Source: JBGSYN01 sp041750975
GTDB taxonomy: Bacteria > Pseudomonadota > Alphaproteobacteria > Geminicoccales > Geminicoccaceae
Reading direction: 5' to 3'
DNA: 26,996 bases
Assembly: GCA_041750975.1 (NCBI GenBank)
Contig: JBGSYN010000032.1
Span: 1-26,996, forward strand
This document shows positions 24,938 through 26,996 of the stretch, one piece after another. The notes below the pieces were generated by a model that saw only the letters and a list, made by a program, of their open reading frames with translations, was not told the DNA's origin and made no database searches. The position numbers and the translations under genes were made by a program. Every line of letters begins with the position of its first letter. The first letter of the stretch is position 1.

Positions 24938-25759
24938 TCAGAGCAGCCCGCGGGCCCGACAGAAAGCGAAAATATGCCGGTTCACCAAAGCCGGGTTCTC
25001 CAGTGGCGGCAGATGCGCCTGCCCGGCACAGGCCACAGCCTCGGCATCGGGGAGAACCGACGCCATATGCGCATGGCGGGCGATCAGGTGAGGAAAGTCG
25101 AGCGTACCATGCATGAGAAGACATGGAACAAGCAACGCCTCAAGTCGGCCGAACGCCGCCTCCGGTTCCCGCTCCTGCGTTAAGGGCGGATGCTTGAGCG
25201 CGATCCCGTTCATCTCGAGAAAAAGATCGCGCGCCGATCCCTCGACCCGGCTCTCCGCACTGCGCGGGCCGTCGAGCCAAAGATGCGCCTCGATGGCATT
25301 GACCGAGGCGAGATCGCCGGCCTCCTCGACCTCATCCAGCCGGTCCATCAGAACCTGGATATCGGCGGGATCCGGCACCGCGGGAGCTCCTGTAACCGCA
25401 CTCGAAATCAAAACGAGGCCGAGCACACATCCGGCATTCTCGAGAGCGAAATCGATCGCGACACGGCCGCCTTGAGAGCAACCTAGCACCACAGCGCTCT
25501 CGAATCCTGCCGCGTTCATGACCGCCATGAGATCATCGACATGGCTGAACGGCTCGTCCGGCGTCGTCGTTTCGCCGAACCCGCGGCGGTCATAGCTCAC
25601 CATGTCGAAGACACGGCTCAGCTCGGCCTGCTGGCCCTCGAACATTCGCCGGTCGGCAACGCCGGCGTGCAGACAGATGAGAGGCAGTCCGGAGCCGACA
25701 CGTTCACCGACGAGCCTGGCCGATCCCGAATGGACCTCAAATCGTTGCGGGACTGGCAT
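24938..25759 (-). CDS. alpha/beta hydrolase
   Basis: This 273-residue hydrolase has the oxyanion HAG at 31-33, the nucleophile elbow GCSQGG (Ser95), a likely acid in MHGTLDFPHL (Asp221) and the catalytic His249 in AGQAHLPPLENP. The nucleophile is Ser, unlike the Asp of the hydrolase at the left window edge, so this is an esterase- or lactonase-like enzyme. The cap region (about 125-200) is helical and acidic. The ATG at 25759 precedes MPVPQRFEVHSG, directly before the first strand; the same frame stays open upstream but only as antisense of the merR gene. It lies 34 bases after the merR stop on the same strand, which allows co-transcription. Confidence 0.87.
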   Translation of the reverse strand: MPVPQRFEVHSGSARLVGERVGSGLPLICLHAGVADRRMFEGQQAELSRVFDMVSYDRRGFGETTTPDEPFSHVDDLMAVMNAAGFESAVVLGCSQGGRVAIDFALENAGCVLGLVLISSAVTGAPAVPDPADIQVLMDRLDEVEEAGDLASVNAIEAHLWLDGPRSAESRVEGSARDLFLEMNGIALKHPPLTQEREPEAAFGRLEALLVPCLLMHGTLDFPHLIARHAHMASVLPDAEAVACAGQAHLPPLENPALVNRHIFAFCRARGLL

Positions 25760-25793
25760 GACCGATTTGGGTCCCCCATGATGCACGATAGGT

Positions 25794-26198
25794 TCAGTCG
25801 TCGAAAAGCTGCCGTAGAGCCGGACAGGACCCCCGTGCTTCCCGGCATTCCTCGATGAGCATGCCGAGCGCCGCTTCGAGTTCCAGGAGATCGTCGATCT
25901 TTGCCCTAACCTGTCTGCGTTGGCGCTCCCCGATTGCCCTGACATCGGCGCAAGCGGTTGCATGGATTTCGCCATCGCCTTCGATCGACAAGGCCAGCAA
26001 TGCCTTGATTTCCGACAATGGGAAGCCGAGACCGCGGCATCGTCGAACGCAGCGCAGCCGTGAAATGCCGTCCTTGTCATAAAGCCGTCTTCCCGAGGCG
26101 GAGCGAGCGGGTCCTGGCAACAGTCCGGTCCGCTCGTAATAGCGGATCGTTTCGACATGGACGCCGCTTCGTCGCGCCGCCTCACCGATCGGATGCAT
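25794..26198 (-). CDS. merR: MerR-type mercury-responsive transcriptional regulator
   Basis: This 134-residue regulator has an N-terminal winged helix-turn-helix (IGEAARRSGVHVETIRYYERTGLL, residues 4-27, then SGRRLYDKDGISRLR) and a long dimerisation helix (about 85-117). Three cysteines sit where MerR binds Hg(II): Cys83 in ATACADVRA, Cys118 in EECREARG and Cys125 in GSCPALRQL. These correspond to Cys82, Cys117 and Cys126 of the Tn501 protein. The spacing between the last two is shorter than in Tn501. The ATG at 26198 has AGAGGG upstream. It is divergent from merT and presumably binds the dyad at 26215-26231. Confidence 0.92.
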   Translation of the reverse strand: MHPIGEAARRSGVHVETIRYYERTGLLPGPARSASGRRLYDKDGISRLRCVRRCRGLGFPLSEIKALLALSIEGDGEIHATACADVRAIGERQRRQVRAKIDDLLELEAALGMLIEECREARGSCPALRQLFDD

Positions 26199-26209
26199 CC
26201 CGTACCCTC

Positions 26210-26240
26210 TTGATCCTGTAGCCGCTACAGGAATTAGTCT
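26210..26240 (+). promoter_or_regulatory. MerR-type operator and promoter of merT
   Basis: TTGATC (26210-26215) and TAGTCT (26235-26240) serve as -35 and -10 with a 19-base spacer, the long spacing that MerR-family activators untwist. Within it lies a perfect 7-base dyad, CCTGTAG (26215-26221), CCG, CTACAGG (26225-26231). The layout is the same as in the Tn501 mer promoter (TTGACT, 19 bases, TAAGGT). It lies between divergent merR and merT, 39 bases before the merT ATG. Confidence 0.85.
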
Positions 26241-26278
26241 CGTGTCCGCTGAGTGACAACTGACGTCCGGATTCGTCC

Positions 26279-26611
26279 ATGGATATGTCCAGATCCTTCC
26301 CACAGATCAGCTTTGCCGGCTCGTTCGCCGCCATCATCGCCGCCGCGTGCTGCATTCTACCGATGGGCCTGATGGTCGTCGGTCTTGGTGGGGCCTGGAT
26401 CGGTGTCTTCGGCAAAATCGCTGCCTGGAGCTTTCCGATCATCGTCGTCAGCGCCGGGCTTCTAGCCACGGCATGGATCATCGCCGTTCGCCGCCGGGCC
26501 GCGCGACGAACCTACGTCCTGATTGCCGGAGGTTCGATGCTGACGGCCTTAACCTGGCTGGTGATGATCAAGGAATCGACGATCAACGACTACCTCATTT
26601 CCCTCATGTGA
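26279..26611 (+). CDS. merT: mercuric ion transporter, MerT family (short form)
   Basis: This 110-residue protein has three hydrophobic spans. The first carries the Hg(II)-binding pair Cys24-Cys25 in AAACCILPMGLMVVGLGGAWIG, the hallmark of MerT. It passes Hg(II) through the inner membrane to a cytoplasmic mercuric reductase. Classical MerT has a second cysteine pair in the loop between spans 2 and 3; here that loop is AVRRRAARR with no Cys, so this is a reduced variant. An internal ATG lies 6 bases downstream (26285). No merP or merA is in the window, and the next gene is a GDCCVxC protein. Confidence 0.9.
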   Translation: MDMSRSFPQISFAGSFAAIIAAACCILPMGLMVVGLGGAWIGVFGKIAAWSFPIIVVSAGLLATAWIIAVRRRAARRTYVLIAGGSMLTALTWLVMIKESTINDYLISLM

Positions 26612-26616
26612 GTGTC

Positions 26617-26835
26617 ATGGCCAACTCGGACCTCATCCTTCAATCCACCGTTACCTGTCCGCACTGCGCGCATGCGCAAGAAGAAACGATGCCGACCGAT
26701 GCCTGCCAGTGGTTCTACGACTGCAAGGGCTGCGGCGCCCTACTCAAGCCATTGCCCGGCGACTGCTGCGTCTTCTGTTCCTACGGCACGATGCCATGCC
26801 CGCCGATCCAGACCGGCAATGATTGCTGCGCCTGA
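26617..26835 (+). CDS. GDCCVxC-domain small cysteine-rich protein
   Basis: This 72-residue protein has ten cysteines: CPHC (14-17), Cys30, C-x-x-C at 36/39, the block GDCCVFCSYG (48-57), Cys61 in MPCPPIQ and a terminal CC (70-71). I recognise this as the GDCCVxC family, annotated as a (seleno)protein family often found beside mercury genes. In this copy all positions are Cys and there is no in-frame TGA before the stop. A metal-binding or mercury chaperone role is likely from context but not shown. It starts 5 bases after the merT stop, so the two genes are co-transcribed. Confidence 0.85.
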   Translation: MANSDLILQSTVTCPHCAHAQEETMPTDACQWFYDCKGCGALLKPLPGDCCVFCSYGTMPCPPIQTGNDCCA

Positions 26836-26860
26836 TGCCGGTCCGCCCGTGTTCTCAAGG

Positions 26861-26883
26861 GTGAGGATGGACGCCATCCTCAC
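26861..26883 (+). terminator. hairpin after the merT transcription unit
   Basis: GTGAGGATGG (26861-26870) and CCATCCTCAC (26874-26883) form a perfect 10-base-pair stem with an ACG loop, 25 bases after the stop of the GDCCVxC gene. The position fits an end of transcript. No T-run follows, so intrinsic termination is uncertain and downstream mer genes could still be read through. Confidence 0.5.
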
Positions 26884-26970
26884 ACTCCTGCGGTCTATTC
26901 ACTTGTCAAAAGAGCGAATCGAGTACCGGTGTCGATGGGCTTGATCCTAGCGGTGGAAGGTTAAGGAAGG

Positions 26971-26996
26971 ATGAAGCGGCGACAGTTTGGGCAGCA
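26971..26996 (+). CDS. possible start of a further gene, cut by window end
   Basis: ATG at 26971 is preceded by TTAAGGAAGG, a Shine-Dalgarno-like stretch at very short spacing, and reads MKRRQFGQ to the window end. The MKRR start is compatible with a Tat- or Sec-exported protein. Only eight codons are visible, so nothing more can be said. Confidence 0.35.

Overview
The window looks like a chromosomal segment of a GC-rich alphaproteobacterium, probably a Rhodospirillales-like environmental or marine lineage. This rests on the GC-rich codon use of most genes, a TctCBA tripartite tricarboxylate transporter, NMT1-like ABC uptake genes, and a 48-residue Lys/Ala-rich protein of a kind I associate with alphaproteobacteria. 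The taxonomic placement is inference. No rRNA, tRNA or CRISPR array was found.

Layout. 1-546 is the C-terminal part of an epoxide-hydrolase-like alpha/beta hydrolase. 776-1606 (-) is a HEAT-repeat protein. 1750-2140 holds seven direct copies of a roughly 13-base motif, spaced mostly 59-66 bases apart, with no assigned function. 2170-2316 (-) is the 48-residue basic protein. 2437-5528 (-) is the tctC-tctB-tctA operon. 5789-6636 is a small lipoprotein convergent with a glutathione peroxidase. 6881-9843 is a sulfatase followed by an arylsulfotransferase-family protein. 9844-9935 is a scrap of an AraC-type regulator. 10110-11401 (-) is an M48 peptidase coupled to the stump of a DUF898 (YjgN-like) gene. 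11573-13174 (-) has a secreted cupin and a small membrane protein.

13661-17970 (+) is a tight catabolic operon: a VOC enzyme, an ABC importer (binding protein, ATPase, permease) and an FAD monooxygenase. Most of its genes overlap by 4 bases, so it probably imports and oxidises one organic substrate. The substrate cannot be read from the sequence.

At about 18770 an AGCS sodium/alanine symporter gene is cut off, and a visibly AT-richer segment begins. It carries an 80-residue orphan gene and a three-gene type III polyketide synthase operon (PKS, methyltransferase, FAD oxidoreductase; 22019 down to 19124). Upstream of that operon lie a degraded short reading frame and a decayed acetyl-CoA acetyltransferase pseudogene. 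The thiolase is fused directly to a truncated IS1380-family transposase at about 23440. The segment looks like horizontally acquired, partly decaying cargo.

The right flank returns to GC-rich genes: a YdcF/DUF218 protein, an alpha/beta hydrolase, and a mercury-resistance module. That module has merR, a MerR-type promoter with a 19-base spacer and a 7-base dyad, a short merT, and a GDCCVxC-domain small protein. merP and merA are not in the window.
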